Program-made: the position numbers and the translations under genes
Notes under the pieces: model-generated
What the model saw: the letters and a program-made list of their open reading frames with translations, nothing else
Told to the model about the DNA's origin: nothing
The model's database searches: none
Shown: in pieces, positions 1 through 6,642 of the stretch
How the letters are laid out: each line of letters starts with the position of its first letter
Numbering within the stretch: the stretch's first letter is position 1
DNA from: JBNJEL01 sp051745835
Lineage (GTDB): Bacteria; Bacillota; Halanaerobiia; Halobacteroidales; Acetohalobiaceae
NCBI GenBank assembly: GCA_051745835.1
Contig: JBNJEL010000065.1
Location: 1 to 11,131, forward strand
DNA length: 11,131 nt
Direction: 5' to 3'

Positions 1-494
1 ACTAAGATACTCTCTACCGCAGCAAAATCCTCCTTAGTAATCTCAATCTCCTTTAACTTACTCTTACTACGCTTATAAATAATATAAGCATAATTAACCT
101 CTACATCATAATTATCTGCAATTAACATGCTATACATTACTGCTTGATAACGATAAGTATTATACAATCTATCCTTATACTTTGCAAACTTATAATCCAA
201 CGGCGCTGCTGTTCCATCTTCTAAAAATAAGATTTCATCAACTATACCGTGAATACGATACTTCTTTGAATATAATTTCTGCTCAATTAACTTATCTTCA
301 ACTCCCAACTTCTGACGCAGATAATCCCTATTTCTCTTACTCTTATCTTCGTGAATCTGTCGTCCCACCTGTACTTTATATCGTTTACCCTGTCGTTGTG
401 GTATCTTCAGATAAAGCATAAAATAGATAAACCGCGGACAGTACTGATACTCAATTACCTCTGATGGAGTAATACTAATCTGTTCATTCATCAT
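1..494 (-). CDS. cas4: CRISPR-associated exonuclease Cas4 (C-terminus beyond left edge)
   Basis: Cas4 is a RecB-family iron-sulfur nuclease that trims and orients prespacers for Cas1-Cas2 during spacer acquisition. I translated this frame by hand: 164 codons stay open to the left edge. Visible marks are the first cluster cysteine (Cys19, in YCPRF), GRQIHE with His48, an Asp in GIVDE (Asp86), the catalytic PLDYK (Asp100, Lys102) and the QAVMY motif (Gln117, Tyr121), all in the order expected for Cas4. The three C-terminal cysteines that complete the Fe-S site would lie outside the window. Two ATG codons stand in tandem at 494 and 491; the AGGTGAT ribosome site touches the cas2 stop codon and spaces better to the second (7 nt) than the first (4 nt). 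Coming last, after cas2, is less common than the usual cas4-cas1-cas2 order. The family call is firm; the length is unknown. Confidence 0.93.
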   Translation of the reverse strand, partial: MMNEQISITPSEVIEYQYCPRFIYFMLYLKIPQRQGKRYKVQVGRQIHEDKSKRNRDYLRQKLGVEDKLIEQKLYSKKYRIHGIVDEILFLEDGTAAPLDYKFAKYKDRLYNTYRYQAVMYSMLIADNYDVEVNYAYIIYKRSKSKLKEIEITKEDFAAVESIL

Positions 495-499
495 ATCAC

Positions 500-790
500 C
501 TACAAGAAAAGAGTCTTAACTTCATTATTAGCCATCGCCTTATCGAAAGCCTGTCCTAACAGCTCGATCTTCTTAAAATCCTCTTGGCACATCGGAAACA
601 TATAAACCGAATCTTCCTCCTCATTAATTAACTCTTCCGAATATAACAATAACTCATCCGCAGTAGTCTCCTCTACATTACCTAAAAAGACCGACTTCTG
701 TACTCGCTCTAATCCCAGCTCAATAGCTTTATCAGCTATCTTAGTACGCGGACGATCCTCCACTATATCATAGACAAACCAAACTAACAT
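500..790 (-). CDS. cas2: CRISPR adaptation protein Cas2
   Basis: Cas2 is the small ferredoxin-fold dimer that bridges two Cas1 dimers in the spacer integration complex. The 96-residue product has the usual family length. It opens with a beta strand ending in VYDI, whose Asp8 matches the conserved Cas2 aspartate, and carries the hallmark RVQKSVFLG segment at about residues 29-37. Four acidic residues (about 56-60) lie between the later helix and strand, as seen in some homologues. The ATG at 790 follows a long purine tract that begins directly at the cas1 stop codon, 19 bases upstream, which suggests translational coupling. Its TAG stop is 5 bases before the first cas4 ATG. Role is inferred from family and context; identity is secure. 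Confidence 0.95.
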   Translation of the reverse strand: MLVWFVYDIVEDRPRTKIADKAIELGLERVQKSVFLGNVEETTADELLLYSEELINEEEDSVYMFPMCQEDFKKIELLGQAFDKAMANNEVKTLFL

Positions 791-809
791 TATCTATCCC
801 TCTCCCCTC

Positions 810-1784
810 CTAATCTTCAATTAATTGATTAGCTAACTGATGAAGATCATACTGAATCGTATCATCAATCTTAATCTCTCGTCCATCATATTTAATTCGT
901 TGGTCAAAGTACTGATTTAACTCCTTAAGCAACAGTTCTTTCCCTTCTTCATTCAAAGTAAACCCACCGTGTATCTGATCAAAGTAAGACTTACGAATCT
1001 GCTTACGGCTAAAGAGCTTCATCACAATCTTATCGATATGATAGCGATACGGCTCAATCACATCATAGACAAAAGATTTCTTATTATAGCCATCCGTATG
1101 CAAAATTCCCACATAAGGATCCAAACCAGCAATAATACAGGCTTTCTCCACCTTAGAATATAAGACTCCATAACCGTAATTTAATAGACAATTAAACTCA
1201 TCCTCTGCCGGTCGAAAGCTCCGTCCTGAAAATTGATATCTTTCTGGAATTAAAAAGCTCAACGCTTTAAAGTATTTGCGACCTATATTTCCTTCATACC
1301 CCATTAATCTACCTCTTATATCTTCTACCCTTCCTTCTACTTGACTTAATTTCTTACGTAATGATTTAATCTCTGCAACAACCTCTGTAATATAATCTTG
1401 CTTCTTACTCCCGCGTCTACTACCTAACTCTGTTAAGAACTCAATTATATTGTCGACTTTCTCTAATATTAAACGCTTAACTAACTGAGTTCCTGCTTCA
1501 CTATCTACCAATTCTAATTGTCGACGCCGAATATACGTAGTACTCCCTAACTTAGCATGCCAGACCTTACCTACCGAAGCACCGTGTTGATCTAAAAACT
1601 GAATCTCAATATTATTATCCAACGCTAACTTAATTGCATCAGTACTAACCGAAACACCAGTAGTAATTAAGATAGAATCTACCTTCTTAGTCGAAATCTT
1701 CCTCTTCTCACCCTGCTTTTTAAGTTCAAAACAGCTCTTCTCCCGATGGAGGTAACTACCATAACTATTAATTACTAACTGCAT
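810..1784 (-). CDS. cas1: CRISPR integrase Cas1
   Basis: Cas1 is the metal-dependent integrase that inserts new spacers at the leader end of the CRISPR array. The 324-residue protein has the N-terminal beta domain (about 1-75) and the all-helical catalytic domain. Expected metal ligands are visible: Glu164 in GYEGNIGRKYF, His229 in GILHTDGYNKKSF, and Asp241 with Glu244 in VYDVIEPYR. The segment FRPAEDEFNCLLNYGYGVLY (about 190-209) is also typical of Cas1. The ATG at 1784 overlaps the end of cas6 by 10 bases and has a GGAG site 7 bases upstream inside the cas6 coding region, so translation is probably coupled. Length and motifs look intact. The I-B assignment comes from the neighbouring effector genes. 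Confidence 0.96.
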   Translation of the reverse strand: MQLVINSYGSYLHREKSCFELKKQGEKRKISTKKVDSILITTGVSVSTDAIKLALDNNIEIQFLDQHGASVGKVWHAKLGSTTYIRRRQLELVDSEAGTQLVKRLILEKVDNIIEFLTELGSRRGSKKQDYITEVVAEIKSLRKKLSQVEGRVEDIRGRLMGYEGNIGRKYFKALSFLIPERYQFSGRSFRPAEDEFNCLLNYGYGVLYSKVEKACIIAGLDPYVGILHTDGYNKKSFVYDVIEPYRYHIDKIVMKLFSRKQIRKSYFDQIHGGFTLNEEGKELLLKELNQYFDQRIKYDGREIKIDDTIQYDLHQLANQLIED

Positions 1785-2446
1785 TTTACCACTCCAAAGC
1801 CGCGTGCTGTCGACTTACCCAAACCGATATACTGCGGCAGCTTAATATTAGAAGTAAATCTTCCTGTAAAGCCTATCATCTCCTGATTTTTAAATCGTAC
1901 ATCAACTGGACTTAAATCAACATCTACTCTAATTTCCTCTTCTACCCACCAATCAACACCTTTAGCCAAAGTTAAGAAATTACCGATTAAAATATTTCCT
2001 AAAAAATTTTCTTCTTTAGACTGCCCCGCCCCCTTAATTTCAGATAGATAACGATGATAATTCTGTTGGTTCAATCCTAACCACGGCGAATAAAACTGAT
2101 ATCCAAATTCCAAATCATCTACTACCTCTAATTGATGGTCAACCACATTTAACTTCTTCTCCACCGGTAAATAATCTTCTCCTGCTAATGATAACTCTTC
2201 TACTGCCAAAAACTTATCACTTATCAGCTCCGCCCCTCTATTTAATCCAATCACAGTCGGATTACCCTCGATAATCTTATATTGAATCAGCGGATAACCA
2301 TATCTTAACTCCCCATTTTCCCGATGATGATGAAATAATACATCCTCAAATCGATTAGCAAAGAAACCTCTCAACTTATGACCGAAACTTAACGGTAAAT
2401 CTTGATTTAGATTAAACTCTAAGATCGCTTTTTTCACCTGTTCCAT
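1775..2446 (-). CDS. cas6: crRNA-processing endoribonuclease Cas6 (Cas6b type)
   Basis: Cas6 cuts the CRISPR precursor transcript inside each repeat and usually stays bound to the 3' handle in type I-B Cascade. The protein has 223 residues from the ATG at 2446. Its key mark is the C-terminal glycine-rich loop YIGLGKSTARGFGVV (about 206-220), typical of Cas6 RNA-binding folds. The N-terminal part, with LRGFFANRF, three histidines in a row (residues 39-41) and YGYPLIQYKII, looks like the Cas6b subfamily, where histidines near residue 40 are catalytic in the Methanococcus maripaludis enzyme as I recall it. A GTG at 2449 is only 4 bases from the AAGGAGG site, while the ATG at 2446 is 7 away, so I prefer the ATG. 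It sits between cas3 and cas1 instead of at the head of the operon. Family is sure; subfamily is likely. Confidence 0.88.
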   Translation of the reverse strand: MEQVKKAILEFNLNQDLPLSFGHKLRGFFANRFEDVLFHHHRENGELRYGYPLIQYKIIEGNPTVIGLNRGAELISDKFLAVEELSLAGEDYLPVEKKLNVVDHQLEVVDDLEFGYQFYSPWLGLNQQNYHRYLSEIKGAGQSKEENFLGNILIGNFLTLAKGVDWWVEEEIRVDVDLSPVDVRFKNQEMIGFTGRFTSNIKLPQYIGLGKSTARGFGVVKCS

Positions 2447-2453
2447 CACTCAA

Positions 2454-2460
2454 CCTCCTT
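2454..2460 (-). promoter_or_regulatory. cas6 ribosome binding site overlapping the cas3 stop
   Basis: AAGGAGG on the minus strand shares its first base with the cas3 TAA stop codon. The distance to the ATG at 2446 is 7 bases, against 4 bases to the GTG at 2449. This favours the ATG start and suggests ribosomes finishing cas3 can reinitiate on cas6. Confidence 0.75.
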
Positions 2461-4931
2461 TAGAAAAATGTATCTACTTCTGAGTCATCTCTATTAAATC
2501 CTGTCTTACAATCATAAACAGTATAGCTATCATTACTAATCTGATTCTGATCGATCAAATTAAAGGTCTTATCTAATTGCTCTTCTTCTAGCTCCTCTTT
2601 TGCTACCTCTTCAGGAATAGTAATCACATATCCTAAAAACTCCTTCTTAATCTGCTCAAATTTAGCCTTCCGCCGACTATAATCTTCCGGACTATTAATC
2701 TCCAGCTGATTAATCTGACAATACTTCTCCCATATTTCTTTTGCATCATCATCTACTTCGATAAATAGATTAACCGTCTGAAAATCCTGTTCAATCAATC
2801 TAAATACTTTCCCTTCTTCATCCTGCGAGAATGCCCGCTTATACTTTAATTCTTTAATTTTATCTAATAACTCAACCGACTTATCATCACTTATAACCCC
2901 AGCTACCTGCTTAAAATAATTATTATTCATCTCAAAAAAATGCTTCTCTTCCACTACATCATCTAACTTTGCTAATAGCTTCTTAGTACATCTTAATAAT
3001 GATTTTGCATAAACATAACTAGCATAAGTTTTATTATTATGATTTTCATTCACTAACTTAACTAATTTCACTATCCCCTGCTTATCAGGATCAAAATTAC
3101 GATTACAGCGACCACAACTTTGATTAATTGAATCCAGTGGAGCAAAATCACGATAGACTCGATCTAAATCAATATCAACCCCTGCTTCTACCATCTGTGT
3201 TGATACAATAATCTCTCTTGGCTCACCGTCTCCAATATCATCAATCCTCTTCTCGCGTTCCTGAGGAATAATATTAGTCGATAGGTAAACTAAATCTCCC
3301 TTTAATTCTCCAAACTCAATTAACTCTTCGATATATTCATAAACTTCAATAGAAGTCTTAATTGTATTTAGGATAATTAAACAGCTTTGATCAGCATATT
3401 CTTTTAACTCATCAGTTATAAACTCCTTAAACTCATCTATCGTCTTCTCCTCTCTAAATTCTGACAAATCTAGCTTAATCCGATCAAAAAATTCAAAATA
3501 CTCCTGCTTACTTACAGCCAGTTCCCTAATTTCCGCTTCCTCTTCACTATAAATCAACGGCATCGTAGCAGTAATAAAGATAAAGTAACAGTCCAACTTC
3601 TCGGCTAACTTACTGAGCATTACTCTAACTAACTGCCAGTATTTATGAGGAATAGACTGCACCTCATCTAATAGAATAATCGAATTAGCAAGATTATGAA
3701 ACTTTAATAGGCTACGATTTCGATGAGAGAAGATAGAATGGAGTAATTGCACAAAAGTAGTTACCACAATCTCTGAATTCCAGCTTTCAATTAGATGTCT
3801 CGATATATCATACTCTTCATCTTCATAATCCTCTGTTTTAGTATAACTTTTTGGCGTTAAGTAGTGATGCTTAATTAATAAAGAACTATCCACTTCTCTT
3901 CCCGTCTCTGTAAATACCTTCTCAAACTCTTTAAAATTTTGATCTATAATCGACGTAAACGGTAGAGTATAAATCAATCTATACTGCTCTCCTAATCTTT
4001 TTCGTAATCTTAATCCCGCAGCTAAAGAAGCAAATGTCTTTCCGGTTCCCGTGGGAACATTAATTGATAAAATCCTATCTTCTGTCAAATCTATTTCTCC
4101 TATATTAGTCATTACCTCATCATAGATCTCATTTCGCTGTTGATCAATTCTACTATCTGGCTGATCCCAACCTTGTATCTGCTTATATTGATCGACAACT
4201 GTCGGTTCAATTACTTGTCTATCTAATACTAATTCTTCTAACCGCTCATAACTTAAATTTTTATTATAAAAGATAGCTTCAGCCTTATCCGAAGAAATTA
4301 AAATTGAAAAGATTAGATTAACAATTAGATAATCCTCTGTAGTCAACTTATCTTTTATTGTTGATAATTCAAAATCAAATCTCCAATTAGTTAGCTTATC
4401 TTGCAGCTTGGAAATATCAAATTGATCAAGGCTAATATCTAAATCAGTTAAACTTAATATCTCATCTAAAATTTCTAATGGTATAGTCTCTGACTGCTCT
4501 TTTAATATCTCCCAATCCTGTTTAGATATTCTTACCATATCACCAAAATCTTTTAAATTACTATGATGACGATAAACAATGCTCATGCCTAATAAACTCA
4601 ATAAACTATTATCTAGAAGCTGTTCTAAAATATAATAAGTAAATAAAGCTGATAACAAACTATGATTGCTCTTCTTTGTATCCTGACTTGTTAACTTTTT
4701 ATATTCCTGACTATCAGTCTGTCCGCTACTTGCTAATTTAAGTTTTTGTTGAAAGAACTTATTTGCTTTACCAAAATCATGAGTAATTAAAACCACATTT
4801 GTTACTAATTTAATCTCATCTAAATTATTAAATCTTAAATTTTTACTAGCAAACTTTTTCATTCCTAAATGATATACATTAAATAAATGATCTTTTAATA
4901 GCTTATCAGGATGAGAGTATATATCTTGCAC
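2460..4931 (-). CDS. cas3: CRISPR nuclease-helicase Cas3 (HD plus DExD/H helicase)
   Basis: Cas3 is recruited by target-bound Cascade, then unwinds and degrades the DNA. The protein has about 823 residues, numbered here from the GTG at 4931. The HD nuclease domain comes first: His15, the His51-Asp52 pair in ITHDFGKA, His122-His123 in YRHHSN, and a later Asp in ISSDKAE (about 216). The helicase follows: Walker A PTGTGKT (293-299), DEVQ (422-425), TAT (454-456), motif V STQMVEAGVDID (577-588) and motif VI QSCGRCNR (604-611). All catalytic residues I looked for are present, so both activities should be intact. A GTG at 4940 would overlap its own Shine-Dalgarno sequence, so the GTG at 4931, 8 bases downstream of AAGGAG, is the better start. 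The SD lies directly after the cas5 stop. A C-terminal domain of about 200 residues is charged and poorly conserved, as usual. Confidence 0.95.
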   Translation of the reverse strand: MQDIYSHPDKLLKDHLFNVYHLGMKKFASKNLRFNNLDEIKLVTNVVLITHDFGKANKFFQQKLKLASSGQTDSQEYKKLTSQDTKKSNHSLLSALFTYYILEQLLDNSLLSLLGMSIVYRHHSNLKDFGDMVRISKQDWEILKEQSETIPLEILDEILSLTDLDISLDQFDISKLQDKLTNWRFDFELSTIKDKLTTEDYLIVNLIFSILISSDKAEAIFYNKNLSYERLEELVLDRQVIEPTVVDQYKQIQGWDQPDSRIDQQRNEIYDEVMTNIGEIDLTEDRILSINVPTGTGKTFASLAAGLRLRKRLGEQYRLIYTLPFTSIIDQNFKEFEKVFTETGREVDSSLLIKHHYLTPKSYTKTEDYEDEEYDISRHLIESWNSEIVVTTFVQLLHSIFSHRNRSLLKFHNLANSIILLDEVQSIPHKYWQLVRVMLSKLAEKLDCYFIFITATMPLIYSEEEAEIRELAVSKQEYFEFFDRIKLDLSEFREEKTIDEFKEFITDELKEYADQSCLIILNTIKTSIEVYEYIEELIEFGELKGDLVYLSTNIIPQEREKRIDDIGDGEPREIIVSTQMVEAGVDIDLDRVYRDFAPLDSINQSCGRCNRNFDPDKQGIVKLVKLVNENHNNKTYASYVYAKSLLRCTKKLLAKLDDVVEEKHFFEMNNNYFKQVAGVISDDKSVELLDKIKELKYKRAFSQDEEGKVFRLIEQDFQTVNLFIEVDDDAKEIWEKYCQINQLEINSPEDYSRRKAKFEQIKKEFLGYVITIPEEVAKEELEEEQLDKTFNLIDQNQISNDSYTVYDCKTGFNRDDSEVDTFF

Positions 4932-4939
4932 TTCTATCA

Positions 4940-4945
4940 CTCCTT
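4940..4945 (-). promoter_or_regulatory. cas3 ribosome binding site that decides the start
   Basis: AAGGAG on the minus strand ends on the first base of the GTG at 4940, so that codon cannot be its start. The in-frame GTG at 4931 lies 8 bases downstream, a normal spacing. Cas3 is therefore probably three residues shorter than the longest reading, with a weak GTG start. Confidence 0.7.
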
Positions 4946-4946
4946 A

Positions 4947-5669
4947 TTATAGAAGACAGCAGTTATTACCATTATCTAACTGATAATACTCTGAAGGTTT
5001 TGCTTTAATACTTTGTGCTTTGCTTTCAAATAAAATCTGACCATAATCTATCACTTCTCTATCTAATTTCATCTCTACAGCTACTTTATCTGTATAGTAC
5101 TCTCGATCACCACAACTAAAGTCGATATCGCCTTGATTTAAATAATCTTCATCTATCCTTAATACCGTTACTATATCTACCCAGTCTTGATTATCTTTGA
5201 TCTTATCAACTTCATACTCACCAATGAATTCAAAATCAGCTAAATTCTCACTCAATCCTAACGCTACTGAATAGACCGATTTATGTTGACTTAAATTCTG
5301 CTTTAATCGATTATAAATCTGGCTATCCTGGTGCCAAAAATAAATTCTATACTCTACATCCTTTAGATATTCAGTCTTAATTTGAGTTCTAGTATCTATT
5401 CTAGACATTAAATCAGCCTTCTTAGTATCAATCAAGTTTAAATTAATTCTGGTCTTCTTAATTGGCTTCCTAATTTCAATGCCTATCCGACACTGACCAG
5501 ACTGAAAATAATTAAGATACTCTTGCTTATCCAATCCTAAGATAGCTCCTATCACTCCATATAAAACAGTCTTAGGTGGAATAGCAAAAGTTAACGGCGA
5601 AGTAGTAGTATAGTACTTTTTGAAGTGAGCATAATCTGCTCTAATATCAAAGACTAATAACTTATTCAT
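4947..5669 (-). CDS. cas5: Type I-B Cascade subunit Cas5
   Basis: Cas5 binds the 5' handle of the crRNA and joins the large subunit Cas8b to the Cas7 backbone. The 240-residue protein starts with a RAMP-fold strand and the family signature FDIRADYAHFKKYYTTTSPL followed by IPPKTVLYGVIGAILGL (about 7-46), close to Cas5 of type I-B (Csh/Cas5h style). A second typical segment is SVYSVALGLSENLADFEF (about 131-148). The ATG at 5669 has an AAAGGAG site 8 bases upstream. It is separated from cas7 by 58 bases that contain a hairpin, the largest gap in the cas operon, and ends just before the cas3 ribosome site. Two cysteines near the C-terminus (CCLL end) have no role I can name. The protein looks full length. 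Confidence 0.93.
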   Translation of the reverse strand: MNKLLVFDIRADYAHFKKYYTTTSPLTFAIPPKTVLYGVIGAILGLDKQEYLNYFQSGQCRIGIEIRKPIKKTRINLNLIDTKKADLMSRIDTRTQIKTEYLKDVEYRIYFWHQDSQIYNRLKQNLSQHKSVYSVALGLSENLADFEFIGEYEVDKIKDNQDWVDIVTVLRIDEDYLNQGDIDFSCGDREYYTDKVAVEMKLDREVIDYGQILFESKAQSIKAKPSEYYQLDNGNNCCLL

Positions 5670-5692
5670 CCTACTAACTCCTTTCTATAATT

Positions 5693-5720
5693 GAGAGATG
5701 AACCTCCCAGTCCATCTCTC
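5693..5720 (-). other. Intercistronic hairpin between cas7 and cas5
   Basis: In the minus-strand transcript, GAGAGATG (5713-5720) and CATCTCTC (5693-5700) pair perfectly over 8 bp. The stem extends inward through G-U, A-U, C-G and U-G pairs to 12 bp, closing on a four-base GGGA loop of the GNRA type. It begins 7 bases after the cas7 stop and ends 23 bases before the cas5 ATG. The bases after it are AAUUAUAG, so there is no U-run and it is not a standard intrinsic terminator. A likely role, by inference, is protection of the 3' end of an upstream cas8b-cas7 mRNA, or partial attenuation, to raise Cas7 relative to Cas5 and Cas3. Confidence 0.72.
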
Positions 5721-5727
5721 TTTAAAA

Positions 5728-6642
5728 TTATAATTCAATTGCTCTAAATTTATCCAGATCTGATAACTTTACCTCTTCTCCACCTTTAATAAATTCAACC
5801 CGCGGATTAACTAGATACTCAACACTTTCAACTTTATCTCCGTAACTATCTAACACTTCCACTAAAGCTGTAATATCCAGTTTATAATCCTCTACATCTC
5901 TAATCTCTTCTTCGCGCTTATCACTAACTAACTTAATATAATTCTTTAATTCACCAATAAAGAAATTCTCCTCACTATAATTAGCCTTCAATAGTAGACG
6001 CGGCGTCTGTCCTACTTTACTACGCGTAATTAAGTTTTTCGTCCCCTTCCACATTCCTTCAATTAAAAGTTTAACATCTTCCTCGCTTAAATTAGTCTCC
6101 TGCGCTGCATTCTCATTAACAATTCCATAAAATCCAATCAAAGAGTAAGGTACTACATACTCTTCTCTAAATGTCTTCTTACTCTTACCAGACCCAGAGG
6201 CAAAAGCTCCTGTTCCTTTAATATAATTTAACTCTACTGCATGTAAAGAACGCCCCATCTGAAATTGCACAGGCCCAGTATAAGTAATTGAATCTCCAGA
6301 TAAAGGAATTACTCCTCCAAATAATCTCACATCAATACAGCTCTTTAATACTTGCTTAGGATCTTCTTTATAATCCTTAGCTCTCATCTTACCATCTTGA
6401 ATTGTACCATCATCTGCTTTAATCTCTCGAACAAAGATATCTTTACCATTCTCACCATTATAATCTCGATAATCATATAAGTAATCACGAATAGTTCTCT
6501 TCAAACGTACATCAGTAACTAAGTTAATTCCCGTTTCTTCATCAATTCTAGGCTTATTAGCATCTAATGGATCTCCATTAGGATTTGCGTCCTTAATATC
6601 ATATAAGAATACTAACTCACTTCTCTGCTCAATAGTACTCAT
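5728..6642 (-). CDS. cas7: Type I-B Cascade backbone protein Cas7 (Csh2)
   Basis: Cas7 polymerises along the crRNA to form the Cascade filament, with several copies per complex. The 304-residue protein is very recognisable: LVFLYDIKDANPNGDPLDANKPR (about 10-32), TDVRLKRTIRDYL (43-55), CIDVRLFGG (102-110) and GPVQFQMGRSLH (122-133), all typical of the Csh2 subfamily. A loop rich in Gly, Ser and Lys (about 146-156) probably corresponds to a flexible, RNA-facing region. The ATG at 6642 overlaps the cas8b stop by one base (TAATG), with an AAGGAGG site 10 bases upstream inside cas8b, so the two are translationally coupled. A stable hairpin follows the stop codon. Full length and intact. Confidence 0.97.
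   Translation of the reverse strand: MSTIEQRSELVFLYDIKDANPNGDPLDANKPRIDEETGINLVTDVRLKRTIRDYLYDYRDYNGENGKDIFVREIKADDGTIQDGKMRAKDYKEDPKQVLKSCIDVRLFGGVIPLSGDSITYTGPVQFQMGRSLHAVELNYIKGTGAFASGSGKSKKTFREEYVVPYSLIGFYGIVNENAAQETNLSEEDVKLLIEGMWKGTKNLITRSKVGQTPRLLLKANYSEENFFIGELKNYIKLVSDKREEEIRDVEDYKLDITALVEVLDSYGDKVESVEYLVNPRVEFIKGGEEVKLSDLDKFRAIEL

Noticed and set aside
182..421. Plus-strand open frame of 79 codons
   Set aside because: It lies opposite cas4, whose minus-strand translation shows all the expected motifs, and it has no family resemblance or good ribosome site.
969..1163. Plus-strand open frame of 64 codons
   Set aside because: Opposite the catalytic region of cas1; composition is that of an antisense shadow.
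4947..4961. Cas5 ending in CCLL as a lipidation or metal motif
   Set aside because: CaaX-type processing is not expected in bacteria and two adjacent cysteines alone do not define a metal site.
5693..5720. Cas7-cas5 hairpin read as a Rho-independent terminator or as a stray CRISPR repeat
   Set aside because: No U-run follows the stem, and only one copy exists with no spacer-like periodicity.
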